Origin: Planctomycetota bacterium
Lineage (GTDB): Bacteria; Planctomycetota; Phycisphaerae; SM23-33; FEN-1343
Direction of reading: 5' to 3'
Assembly: GCA_012514895.1 (NCBI GenBank)
Contig: JAAYZK010000250.1
Coordinates: 1-34,191, forward strand
DNA length: 34,191 bases
This document shows, one piece after another, positions 25,017 through 33,013 of the stretch. The notes beneath the pieces were generated by a model that searched no databases, was not told where the DNA came from, and saw only the letters and a list, made by a program, of their open reading frames with translations. Each line of letters begins with the position of its first letter. The stretch's first letter is position 1. A program made the translations under genes and the position numbers.

Positions 25017-25655
25017 CGGCCTCCTTCCGAGCGGCCGGCACCGCCGGCGCGCATCGCACAGTGCCTTCATCCGGGACGCTGCGGCGGATCTGCTCGCCGC
25101 TGCGGCGGCGAAGCCGCTGGAGGCGGGCATCCTTCAGACGGGCGGCCGGCGCCTCGCCGGCCGGATCTGCGCCGCCGGCCTGCCGGTCGCCAGCGCCGAA
25201 CAGGCGCCGACCGGTCAGCCAGGCCAGGACTTCCCGACGCGAAACAGCCAAGCCGGACCCTCCGCTCACGGGGTGTGTCGAGACGACGGAAGGCAACCTA
25301 CCGGAAAGACGGGAGAAGTTCAAGGCTGCCGGTCCGGGCGCCCCGGCGTGACCGAGATCGTCTTGCGGCGTTCCGGAACTCCATGAGAACCGTCAGGTCA
25401 GGTGCGTGGGAGGCTTCAGACTTCGGGCTTCAGACCTCAGGCACGGCAGAGAGCGGCTCCCGGCCGTTGTCGTTCCCGAAGCCCGGAGCCTGAAGCCTGG
25501 AGCCTGCCGTCAGCCTTCGAGGGCGGAGCGAACCTGGCCGGCGGCGGGTGAGCAGGTTCTCGCCTCGCTCACGCCCCGGTGGAGCGGAGCGGTCCTTGAC
25601 CGGGGGGGCGATCCTGCTACCATGGCTGTCCGCCATTGCGTTCCGGGAGGTTGTC
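25017..25655. other. Intergenic region of 639 bases between divergent genes
   Basis: No secure gene was found. The part nearest the hydrolase contains a minus-strand frame discussed as a possible small protein (24994-25251). The middle holds an inverted repeat (25411-25499). The end has GGGAGG at 25645-25650, the ribosome site of the phosphatase gene. Promoters for both flanking genes must be here but none is clear. Confidence 0.5.
25411..25499. repeat. Imperfect inverted repeat built of CTTCAGRCTYC units
   Basis: Arm 25411-25431 and the reverse complement of 25479-25499 agree at 19 of 21 bases. The arms themselves are made of tandem GGCTTCAG / CTTCGGGCTTCAG units, giving a low-complexity look. 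The 47-base centre contains a smaller GC hairpin. This looks like a dispersed intergenic repeat. Confidence 0.6.
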
Positions 25656-26339
25656 ATGAATCCGATCATCGTCGTCCGCCACGCTCAGCCCGACGATCGG
25701 CACATCCCGATCGCCGCTCACTGGGTGGACGCTGTCCTGAGCGACCTGGGCTGCCGCCAGGCCGAGGCCGTCGGCCGGCGGCTGCGGGATGAGCTGTCCG
25801 ACCGCCCGTGCCGCCTCTGGTCGAGCGACCTGCGGCGCGCGAGCCAGACCGCCGAGGCGATCGGCCGCGCCCTCGATGTTCCCGTCCGCACCACGCCGGA
25901 GCTGCGCGAGTACCACGGCGGGTTGGCGCCCGAGGTGACCGAGGCCGAGCTGCGCCGGTACGTGCCGGCCGACTCCCGGGTGACCGAGGACCTGCTGGCC
26001 CATCGCCAGGCCGAGAGCTGGCCGGCGTTCTACGGCCGCGTCGCCGGGTGCATGGACCGCCTCGTCGGCACCGATGACGACCGCCTGCTCATCGTCGTCG
26101 CCCACTACGGGGCCAACATCTGCATCGTCCACTGGTGGCTCGCCCTGGGCCTGACCGACGGGGGCGACACGCCGCTGTCGTTCGAGACGGGCCTGGCGAG
26201 CCTGACGGTCCTGGGCGCCAGACCCAACGGCAAGCGCTCCCTCATCCGCCTCAACGACACCGCCCACCTGCAGGCCGAGGGCGTCGAGACGATCTGCCTG
26301 CTGGCCACGCCGCGGCCGACGGTGGCCGGCGGGGGATGA
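25656..26339 (+). CDS. Histidine phosphatase family protein (phosphoglycerate-mutase-like)
   Basis: A 227-residue cytoplasmic protein. The phosphohistidine motif is IIVVRHAQPDD, with H9 as nucleophile. LWSSDLRRASQTAEAIGRAL and the following RTTPELREYHGG match the conserved arginine and glutamate regions, and LLIVVAHYGANICIVH supplies the second catalytic histidine, H150. All core residues are present, so activity is likely; the substrate (sugar phosphate, nucleotide or protein) cannot be told. The start at 25656 has GGGAGG 5 bases upstream; an earlier in-frame ATG at 25548 would add 36 residues that do not fit the family. The C-terminal TPRPTVAGGG is a loose tail. It is convergent with the 838-residue protein, 28 bases away. 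Confidence 0.9.
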   Translation: MNPIIVVRHAQPDDRHIPIAAHWVDAVLSDLGCRQAEAVGRRLRDELSDRPCRLWSSDLRRASQTAEAIGRALDVPVRTTPELREYHGGLAPEVTEAELRRYVPADSRVTEDLLAHRQAESWPAFYGRVAGCMDRLVGTDDDRLLIVVAHYGANICIVHWWLALGLTDGGDTPLSFETGLASLTVLGARPNGKRSLIRLNDTAHLQAEGVETICLLATPRPTVAGGG

Positions 26340-26367
26340 CCGGGGCCTGGGCGCCTGCCGTCCCGCC

Positions 26368-28884
26368 TCACCATCTGGCGTAAAGCACGCCGGTGTAATC
26401 GGTGATCGTCACGCAGCCGCGGGCGGCGTCGACGGCGTAGGGGACCAGGTCGTCGGAGGAGATGACGGAAGTCAGTTCCAGGCTGCCGTCGGCCAGGGCC
26501 GCGGGGTCGGGGTAGATCGTGACGGTCGCGTGATCGAGGTTGGCCAGCGACAGGTGCCGGCGGCCGTGCGTGCGGGTGGGCATCTCCTTGACCTGGACGA
26601 CGCCGTCGGCCATCTTCACGAAGCAGCGGACCTCGGCGTTGATGGTCTTGCCGAAGCACTCCCCGGCGTAGCCGTTGCGGATGGGCGTCTCGCTCTCGGG
26701 GAACATCGGGGCGCCGTCGGCGGTCCTGACCCAGAGTTTCGCGGTGGTGTTGGGCTTGTGGCCGACGAAGACCCAGGCCCCCTTCCACCGCTTGATGAAC
26801 AGGTTGGCCGCCCGGGTGCCCTCGTCGAGGCGTTCCTGGAGGATGTCGATGCCGAAGTCCGCCAGCATCCGCCGGGCCCAGTCGTCGGGTCGCCGCACGT
26901 TCCAGGGCTGGTCGGGCGTGCCCTCGAGCATGTCCTTGAAGGGATCGAAGCTGACGGTTCCGCGGATCCACCCCAGTCGCCCGCCCTTCCACGCCCTGCG
27001 GGTGCGGCTGATGGCGTAGGCGCGTTTCTGGCGTTTCTGGCCGGCGACGACGAGGACCTCCCGGTCCTTCCAGTCGTCCACCACGGCCCGCAGCCCGCCG
27101 CCGCTGATGAGCCCGCGGTGGCGCAGGGGACGCCGGGCCGGATCGGGCGTCTCGGTCGCGACGGCCTCCCGCATGCCGATCGACGCGCCGAAGGCGTCCA
27201 TGCCCGTGGGGGCCTGCGGCGGGCGGCCGAAGCAATCTTCCGCCAAGCGGACCTTGACGTCGAAGTCGCCCTCGAGCGGCTCGCCCAGTTTCACCCCCAG
27301 GGCCCGCCGCACCGCCGGCGAGGCGCCCGCCAGGGCGCCGTAGAGCAGCACGCGGCCGCCCCCTTTGACCAGGTCCATCAGGTGCTGTTCATACGCCCAG
27401 TCGCCCAGGGGCACCGGGGCGACGTACACCGCGTTGGGCAGCCGTCCGGCCTTCGCCAGGGCGACGAAGACGTCGCTGCTGCAGATGGTGTTGACCGGCA
27501 GGCCGGCATTGGCGAGCTGGACCATGAACCAGTCGCCGAAGAACAGGCCGGCGAGCTTGTCGGGTTCCTTCTTGAGCACGGCGTCGTACTCGTCGAAGGG
27601 GTAGACCCACACCACCGGCCCGGCGGCGTCGGCACGCTCGTCCAGGGCGCGGATCATGTGGGGGATGGACTCGTTGGCCTGGTCGGTCAGCAGCTCCCCC
27701 CGCTCGGTGTCGATGGTCAGCAGCGCCAGGTCGGTCGGCGCCGTGACGGTCCCGTCGGCGTTCAGACGGCTGACGCTCATCGGGACGTAGAGGTCGAACG
27801 TTTCGCGCCCGTAGTAGTCGTACCACGGGGTCGAGTTGAACCACGGGTCGTTGAGATAGAAGCGGAAGGGGAGGCGGGCGGCGGGCGTCTTGGCGATGCG
27901 CGTGAGGTAGGTGACCATCTCCATCCCCAGGGCCCGCGACCCCCACGGCGGGTTGGTGGGCATGACGTCGAGCCTGCCGATGCGGTTGATGTCGACGTGG
28001 GAACAGCCATCCGACGACAGGTCCATGCCGACGGAGAAGTTCGTCCCGCGGACCTCGACGGGCAGGTCGCACTCGGCGCGGAACTCCCGCCAGAACCGGT
28101 TGACCCCTTCCCGCTGCTCGTCGGCCTTCTCCGGGAGGAACCGGTCGCCGACGAACAGCTCTCCGCGGAAGCCCCACGGGCAGTGGGTGTAGGCGAAGCC
28201 GTTGGAGAACCAGATGTAGTCGTAGCCGAACGTCCTGGCGGCGTGGGCGAACTGCCGGCCCAGGAAGGTGCCCAGCGGCAGCCCCTCGGGCAAGCCCTCG
28301 GGCCAGGCGGCGTAGACGAGCCCGTCGGCGTGGAAGCGGCTCTGATGCGTCAGGAAGTGCATCATGTTGGGGAACCGGCGGGGGCCGTCGGGGGTGAGGA
28401 TCTCGGGGTGGTTGACGAACTTCCAGTCGTTCTCCACGAACTCCGGGCCGGGGTCGATCGTCGCGCCGATCAGGATGTCCAGGTCGAACAAGGCCTTGGC
28501 GACGGCCCGCAGGGACTCGATGATCCGCCTGAGGTCGCCGTAGGTCACCTTCGGCGGGTTGTCGACGTAGGGCACGGCGGCGTTGACGCGATAGTGGCGG
28601 TTGTCCGGCGGGAAGGCCCCGGGGGTCTTGTAGTTGCAGAAACCGATGGACTGGGCGGCCGGGACGACGTCGTCCATGAAGCCCCGCCACTGGAAGATCT
28701 CGCTGCCGTCTCCGGTCCACAGCAGCACCGCGACGGTCCGGGCGCGGTCGATCAGCTTCTCCCAGTTGGTCCACAGCTTCGTGCACGTGGCGGTGATGCC
28801 CGCATCGCTGAGGTCCATGAAGGGCTTGAGGCTCGTTTCGAGGGTGACCTTGTTGTACTGCTGGGGGGTGACGGTTCGGAACAT
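26368..28884 (-). CDS. Large cytoplasmic protein of unknown family, possibly a glycoside-hydrolase-like TIM barrel
   Basis: 838 residues, no signal peptide. The family is not recognised with confidence. The N-terminus reads MFRTVTPQQYNKVTLETSLK. Roughly residues 15-390 alternate strands and helices like a TIM barrel, with acidic or aromatic motifs at likely strand ends: VAVLLWTGDGSEIFQW, LIGATIDPGPEFV, YDYIWFSNGFAY, SVGMDLSSDGCSHVD and FYLNDPWFNS. About 400-560 contains VVWVYPFDEYD, LFFGDWFMVQLANAGL and GGGRVLLYGAL, reminiscent of the glutamine-amidotransferase-like trimerisation domain of GH42 enzymes. The rest looks beta-rich. That architecture is inference. GAAGGA lies 7 bases before the ATG. 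A palindrome at 28923-28945 upstream may be an operator. Confidence 0.6.
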   Translation of the reverse strand: MFRTVTPQQYNKVTLETSLKPFMDLSDAGITATCTKLWTNWEKLIDRARTVAVLLWTGDGSEIFQWRGFMDDVVPAAQSIGFCNYKTPGAFPPDNRHYRVNAAVPYVDNPPKVTYGDLRRIIESLRAVAKALFDLDILIGATIDPGPEFVENDWKFVNHPEILTPDGPRRFPNMMHFLTHQSRFHADGLVYAAWPEGLPEGLPLGTFLGRQFAHAARTFGYDYIWFSNGFAYTHCPWGFRGELFVGDRFLPEKADEQREGVNRFWREFRAECDLPVEVRGTNFSVGMDLSSDGCSHVDINRIGRLDVMPTNPPWGSRALGMEMVTYLTRIAKTPAARLPFRFYLNDPWFNSTPWYDYYGRETFDLYVPMSVSRLNADGTVTAPTDLALLTIDTERGELLTDQANESIPHMIRALDERADAAGPVVWVYPFDEYDAVLKKEPDKLAGLFFGDWFMVQLANAGLPVNTICSSDVFVALAKAGRLPNAVYVAPVPLGDWAYEQHLMDLVKGGGRVLLYGALAGASPAVRRALGVKLGEPLEGDFDVKVRLAEDCFGRPPQAPTGMDAFGASIGMREAVATETPDPARRPLRHRGLISGGGLRAVVDDWKDREVLVVAGQKRQKRAYAISRTRRAWKGGRLGWIRGTVSFDPFKDMLEGTPDQPWNVRRPDDWARRMLADFGIDILQERLDEGTRAANLFIKRWKGAWVFVGHKPNTTAKLWVRTADGAPMFPESETPIRNGYAGECFGKTINAEVRCFVKMADGVVQVKEMPTRTHGRRHLSLANLDHATVTIYPDPAALADGSLELTSVISSDDLVPYAVDAARGCVTITDYTGVLYARW

Positions 28885-28922
28885 CGTGCTGTCCTTCTCG
28901 TGGTGCAGGGGGGTCGTTCACC

Positions 28923-28945
28923 AACGGTGTTGTGTGTAACACGTT
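28923..28945. promoter_or_regulatory. Candidate operator upstream of the 838-residue protein gene
   Basis: GTGTT-6-AACAC (28927-28942) is flanked by AACG on one side and GTT on the other, so the symmetry extends further with a one-base slip. It lies about 40 bases before the start codon, where a repressor of the LacI, GntR or similar type could act. No regulator gene is in the window. Confidence 0.4.
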
Positions 28946-29043
28946 CGATGGGGCCGGTCAAGGACGGCCGGGTGGACGAAAGGCCTGAGGCGCGAGGGAC
29001 GGCCCCCCCGTGCGGCGGGATCGCCATCGGCGCGCGTCGGCGG

Positions 29044-30375
29044 TCATTCCGGGCGGCTGGCCCGCAGCAGCCGGTCCGCCTGCAGGGCGACCTTGCGATA
29101 GGCGTCGGCGTACCGGGCGATGATGTCGGGATCGTCGTGCTTGAACCAGGGCACGCTCAGGACGGTGTTGCCCGTGTTCTCGGTGACCGGCAGCGATCCG
29201 GGGCCCTGGCGCACGTCGCGCTGGCCGAAGCTCACCATCGTCGGGCGTCCCATGGCGAAGATGTCGGCCTCGTGGAAAACCGGGTGCAGGTGGAGCGGCC
29301 TGTTGGCGCCGGGCCCGCAGTGGCCGACGCCTTCGGCCCGCACCGCCTCGCAGAACCGCCCGCAGGGCAGGCCGTCCAGTTCCTCGGCACGGTAGAGTCC
29401 CCGGGGGAAGTACCAACTGCCCATGGTCGACTGGGACCCCGCCGCCGGGCGGTGGGCGCGCAGGCCCGGCACGCCTTCGAGCAGGTCCCAGAAGCGGTTC
29501 ATCGCGCTTTGGATCTCGGCCATGCGCCGGTCGTAGTGGCGCAGTTGCACGCGGCCCATCGCGGCGCAGGTCTGGTTCATGCGGTGCTTGGCGCCGCCGA
29601 GGGGAACCCCGGCGAACCGCGTGAGCGACGCGTCGTGCACCTGGGCGTCGACCGGGTTGAAGTTGCTGCTGACGCCGGTGCGCTCATAGTGGCCGTACGC
29701 GATGCACCGCTCGTAGAGCCCGCGGTCGTTGGTGACCGTCATGCCGGCCTCGCCGATCGCGAACCCCTTGCCGGTCATCATGCTCATCGCGGCGATGTCG
29801 CCGATCGTCCCGGCCTTGCGGCCCTTGTAGAGCGTGCCCACCGCGTGGGAGGCGTCTTCGAGGACCTTGACGCCGTGCCTGCGGGCGATCGCCATGATCG
29901 GATCCATGTCGCAGGGGTGTGCGGCGTAGTGGACGACCACGATGAGCCTGGTCCTGGGGCCGATGCGGTGCTCGATGTCGCGGGGGTCGATGCAGAGCGT
30001 GTCGGGATCGACGTCGGCGAAGTTGACCGACGCGCCGAGCTGCAGGGCCTGCGTCGCGCTGGCCCAGTAGGTCAGGCTCGGCGCGATGATCTCGTCGCCG
30101 GCGCCGACGCCGCAGGCCCACGTCGCCCCGAGGATCGCCGCTGTGCCGTTGCAGCACCCCAGGGCGTGCCGGACGCCCATCCACGCGGCGAACTCTTCCT
30201 CGAACTGCCTGGTGACGCCCGTGCCCGACATGGCGCCGGACCGCAGGACCTCCAGCACGGCCTGCTCATCCTCCGCCGTGACGATGGGCCAGCGGAACAG
30301 GTCCTTGTGGTCGGCGTCGGCGGGAAGGGTCCGCGGGCCGCCGAGGATCGCCAGTGTGCTTCCCGTCTGTCCCAT
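29044..30375 (-). CDS. DegT/DnrJ/EryC1/StrS family aminotransferase
   Basis: A 443-residue PLP-dependent enzyme; relatives transfer an amino group to keto-sugars or keto-cyclitols. Seen: FEEEFAAWMGVRHALGCCNGTAAI in the cofactor-binding part, GDEIIAPSLTYWASATQAL, DVDPDTLCIDP, VVHYAAHPCDMDPIMAIA, KVLEDASHAVGTLYKG and GDIAAMSMMTGKGFAIGEAG, whose K203 would bind PLP. C-terminal parts follow family pattern, including HPVFHEAD. GGAAAGGAAGG lies 5 bases before the ATG. It follows the isomerase gene after a terminator-like hairpin and precedes the 838-residue gene by 159 bases, so it may be its own unit. No nucleotide-sugar genes accompany it, so its product is unclear. Confidence 0.9.
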   Translation of the reverse strand: MGQTGSTLAILGGPRTLPADADHKDLFRWPIVTAEDEQAVLEVLRSGAMSGTGVTRQFEEEFAAWMGVRHALGCCNGTAAILGATWACGVGAGDEIIAPSLTYWASATQALQLGASVNFADVDPDTLCIDPRDIEHRIGPRTRLIVVVHYAAHPCDMDPIMAIARRHGVKVLEDASHAVGTLYKGRKAGTIGDIAAMSMMTGKGFAIGEAGMTVTNDRGLYERCIAYGHYERTGVSSNFNPVDAQVHDASLTRFAGVPLGGAKHRMNQTCAAMGRVQLRHYDRRMAEIQSAMNRFWDLLEGVPGLRAHRPAAGSQSTMGSWYFPRGLYRAEELDGLPCGRFCEAVRAEGVGHCGPGANRPLHLHPVFHEADIFAMGRPTMVSFGQRDVRQGPGSLPVTENTGNTVLSVPWFKHDDPDIIARYADAYRKVALQADRLLRASRPE

Positions 30376-30456
30376 GCCGCCTTCCTTTCCCGCAAGGGCC
30401 GCCATGATAGCCCCCTGTAAGCGCCAAGGCAAGCCGGCGCGCACGGCCCGCGCGCA

Positions 30457-30485
30457 CAAAGAAAGCGGGGCGCCGGGCGCCCCGC
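30457..30485 (-). terminator. Terminator after the isomerase gene
   Basis: GCGGGGCG and CGCCCCGC form an 8-bp stem around a five-base loop at 30465-30485. On the minus strand it is followed by TTTCTTTG. It lies 28 bases beyond the isomerase stop and would separate it from the aminotransferase gene. Confidence 0.65.
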
Positions 30486-30512
30486 CTCGGGGTTGTCGGG
30501 GGGGAGGAGGGT

Positions 30513-31973
30513 CTACCGCGGGTCCACGATGACCGCCTCGATGCCCAGACAGTCGGCGATCTTCTTGAGCGTCCCGGCGTGGTGGCCGACGCCCAGGGCG
30601 TAGTGGTGGGTGGGGCCCTCGGCGAACCAGTGTCTCAGGAAGGTGCGGGTGTCGGGCTTGAAGCGGCCGCGGGTGTTGGTGTTCCCGGTGGCGGGGATCT
30701 TGCCGGCGCAGGACTCGCCCTCGGCGATGACGAACTTGAACTTGCCCTCGTAGGTGCTGGTGAGTCCCAGCATCGTGATGGGCCCGACCTTCAGGTTGAA
30801 CTCGACCGACGCGCCGTGGCCCGGCTTGCCGTGGTACTTGGCCAGCGACCGCAGGACGGGCCTGCCCTCGGCGATGTTGATGTGGTGGGGCCCGTCGTGG
30901 CCGACCAGGACGAAGTCCTCGCCGAAGTCGATGGGGTGGAACTCGGCGAAGCTGCCGCCGCACTCCAGGCGATCCATGATGAGCATCGCCACGCACGTCT
31001 TGATGTCGGACTCGCCGCACATGGGGAAGCCCGCGGCCGTCAGGAGGGAGTTGCCGACGATGAGGTTGGCCGCCACGTGGCGGACGTCGCTGCCGGCCTG
31101 GCCCTCGTAGTAGTAGGCGAACCCGTCGAGGTCGTGCTTGGCGGCGAATCTGTCGAGGGCCACGGCGACGCGCGCGGCGGCGACCAGGTCCTCCTCCGTG
31201 AGCTTGCTGGCGATGCGTTCGGCGCCGGGGTCGGGCGTGTCGAACATGTTGAGGATCTGGACCTTCTTGGCCTCGACCTCGGCGTCGGTGACGGCCTTCT
31301 CCAGGCGGACCAGGTCGCCGATCTCCGTCTGGACGACGTGCAGGCCGAAGTGGGCCGTGAACGCCGTCGGGTCGGAGTGCATGTCAAGCATCGCCTCCAG
31401 GACGTGGCCGCAGTGGCCGATCCGGGCGCCCTTGACGTCGTGGAGCACGTGGGCGATGCGGCACCACTCGGCGACCTCCGCGTCGGCGGCCGCGTCGTCG
31501 TGCAGCGTGCCGATGATGCACTCGGGGGCCTTCTTGCCCATGCGGACCGCCACGCCGGTGAACTCCGGCAGCGAGCAGATGTTGTCGTTGCACAACTGCA
31601 TGTACGTCGTCGCCTGGTCGTAGTCCATGGCCGTCTTCGGCTGCAGGGCGACCAGGACGACCGGCACACCCGCCTCGCGCATGATGATGCCGAAGGTGCT
31701 GCTGGTGGCGTAGGTGACCATGTCCACGAACAGCACATCCAGGTTCGCGGCCTTGATCTTCGGGAGGACCTCGTACGACGCACGGGAGTTGTCGACCATG
31801 CCGAAGTCGACGACCTCGACGTTGTGGGCCTCGATCTTGCGGATGACCTCGGCGTGATAGCCCATCAGCTCATCGAGCAGGCCCTCGAACTGGTCCCAGT
31901 ACGTGTCGTGCCCGACGGCGAAGATCCCGACCCTCGCCGTGAGCGGCTTGCGGCGTTCCACTTGCACTTGCAT
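30513..31973 (-). CDS. L-arabinose/L-fucose isomerase-like protein
   Basis: A 486-residue cytoplasmic enzyme of the metal-dependent aldose-ketose isomerase superfamily. Features: RVGIFAVGHDTYWDQFEGL at the start, a Rossmann-like first domain with DFGMVDNSRASYEVLPKI and VDMVTYATSSTFG, then AGFPMCGESDIKTCVAM, GEDFVLVGHDGPHHINIAEG and HYALGVGHHAG near the end, which contain the glutamates and histidines usually binding manganese. Length fits arabinose isomerase (about 500). Which sugar is used is not shown, and no kinase or epimerase lies beside it, so no gene name is given. GAAGGAT is 6 bases before the ATG; a weak -10-like TATAAG is at 32059-32064 on this strand. Confidence 0.85.
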   Translation of the reverse strand: MQVQVERRKPLTARVGIFAVGHDTYWDQFEGLLDELMGYHAEVIRKIEAHNVEVVDFGMVDNSRASYEVLPKIKAANLDVLFVDMVTYATSSTFGIIMREAGVPVVLVALQPKTAMDYDQATTYMQLCNDNICSLPEFTGVAVRMGKKAPECIIGTLHDDAAADAEVAEWCRIAHVLHDVKGARIGHCGHVLEAMLDMHSDPTAFTAHFGLHVVQTEIGDLVRLEKAVTDAEVEAKKVQILNMFDTPDPGAERIASKLTEEDLVAAARVAVALDRFAAKHDLDGFAYYYEGQAGSDVRHVAANLIVGNSLLTAAGFPMCGESDIKTCVAMLIMDRLECGGSFAEFHPIDFGEDFVLVGHDGPHHINIAEGRPVLRSLAKYHGKPGHGASVEFNLKVGPITMLGLTSTYEGKFKFVIAEGESCAGKIPATGNTNTRGRFKPDTRTFLRHWFAEGPTHHYALGVGHHAGTLKKIADCLGIEAVIVDPR

Positions 31974-32094
31974 GATCCATCCTTCTCAAAGCAGCCGGGG
32001 CTCCGCCGGCAGGCCCACCGGCCGCCGCGGCGCCCCCGTGGGGGTGTACGAAGGGATCCTTATACCATGTTCGGACCGGCCAGGGGAGAGGCGA

Positions 32095-32994
32095 TCACGT
32101 CCAGATCCGCTGCCAGAGGGAACTGGTGTAGAGGGGCCGGAACCCCATCGCCAGGTAGACCGGCTGGGCCGACCCGACGCAGGCGACGGCGGCGCCGCCG
32201 GCGGCGCAGCGACGGATGCCCTCGGTGATGGCCGCCGTGGCCAGGCCGCGCCGGCGGTAGGCCGGGTCGGTGCAGACGGGCTCGACGTAGGCCAGACGGC
32301 CGGCCGGCTCGATCCACATGCCGCAGTACGACGCGAACGTGCCGTCGGGGGCGACGGCGACGATGTTCAGGTCCCTGCGGTAGTTCGGCGCCGACTGCAT
32401 CAGCCGCCGCTCGGCCAGGCCGTCGTCCGGCGGCTCGTCGCCGTGGTCGAAGCCGCGCCAGATGAGGCGGGTGAGCCTGGGCAGGTCGTTGTCGTCGGCC
32501 AGGCTGATCAGGCGGAAGCCCGCCGGCAGGCGGATCGGGCCGGGCCCCTCGCCCAGGGGCAGGACCGACATCGGCTCGCTGTGGGCGAGCCGCTCGTAAC
32601 CGACGGCGGAGGCCCACCGCTGGAAGTCCGTGTCCCGGTCGTTGATGAGGACCTGCAGCACGCGGCGGCCGTGGCGGAGGCCGCGGAGGTGCCGCTCGGC
32701 ATACGCGAGCATCTCGGGCCGAAGCGCCTCGCAGCCCGGGCGGACCTGGAAGTACGCCCGCCCCGGCCCGTGCTCGGGATGGGCGACCGCGACGATCCGC
32801 CCGCCGTCGACCCACACGCCGATCGTGTCCAGGTCGACGTTCTCGATGAGCGGATGGAAGTGCATGTACTCCCATCGCGGCTGCATCCAGTTGACGTGGG
32901 CGCCCCCCGTCGCATACGTCTCGACCAGGAACCGCCCGATCGCCTCGTAGTCCCGCCCGTGCCTGTAGGGCCGCAGCGTTGCCGTCATCGCCAT
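32095..32994 (-). CDS. GNAT family N-acetyltransferase
   Basis: A 299-residue cytoplasmic acyl-transferase. The acetyl-CoA-binding motif is clear in the second half: YVEPVCTDPAYRRRGLATAAI, where RRRGLA matches the R/Q-x-x-G-x-G/A loop. The first half (ATLRPYRHGRDYEAIGRFL to about residue 150) also has GNAT-like strand order with VWVDGGRIVAVAHPE, so this may be a tandem GNAT with one degenerate half; that is inference. AGGAGG lies upstream; the ATG at 32994 is 3 bases after its G-run and the ATG at 32988 is 9 after the core, so either may be used. The substrate is unknown. The next gene upstream ends 19 bases away, so they are probably cotranscribed. Confidence 0.85.
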   Translation of the reverse strand: MAMTATLRPYRHGRDYEAIGRFLVETYATGGAHVNWMQPRWEYMHFHPLIENVDLDTIGVWVDGGRIVAVAHPEHGPGRAYFQVRPGCEALRPEMLAYAERHLRGLRHGRRVLQVLINDRDTDFQRWASAVGYERLAHSEPMSVLPLGEGPGPIRLPAGFRLISLADDNDLPRLTRLIWRGFDHGDEPPDDGLAERRLMQSAPNYRRDLNIVAVAPDGTFASYCGMWIEPAGRLAYVEPVCTDPAYRRRGLATAAITEGIRRCAAGGAAVACVGSAQPVYLAMGFRPLYTSSLWQRIWT

Positions 32995-33013
32995 CCCCCT
33001 CCTGTTATCGCCG

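Noticed and set aside
21417-25493. A plus-strand open frame of 1,358 codons
   Set aside because: It is opposite the oxidoreductase and Tat hydrolase genes and in another frame of the MFS gene. Composition is that of an antisense shadow.
26340-26367. Terminator between the phosphatase and the 838-residue protein genes
   Set aside because: The 28-base gap has no stem longer than a few bases and no T-run.
26530-30420. A plus-strand open frame of 1,296 codons
   Set aside because: It lies opposite the 838-residue protein and the aminotransferase, whose real frames show family motifs and ribosome sites. The reading is V/R/G/D-rich with no domain.
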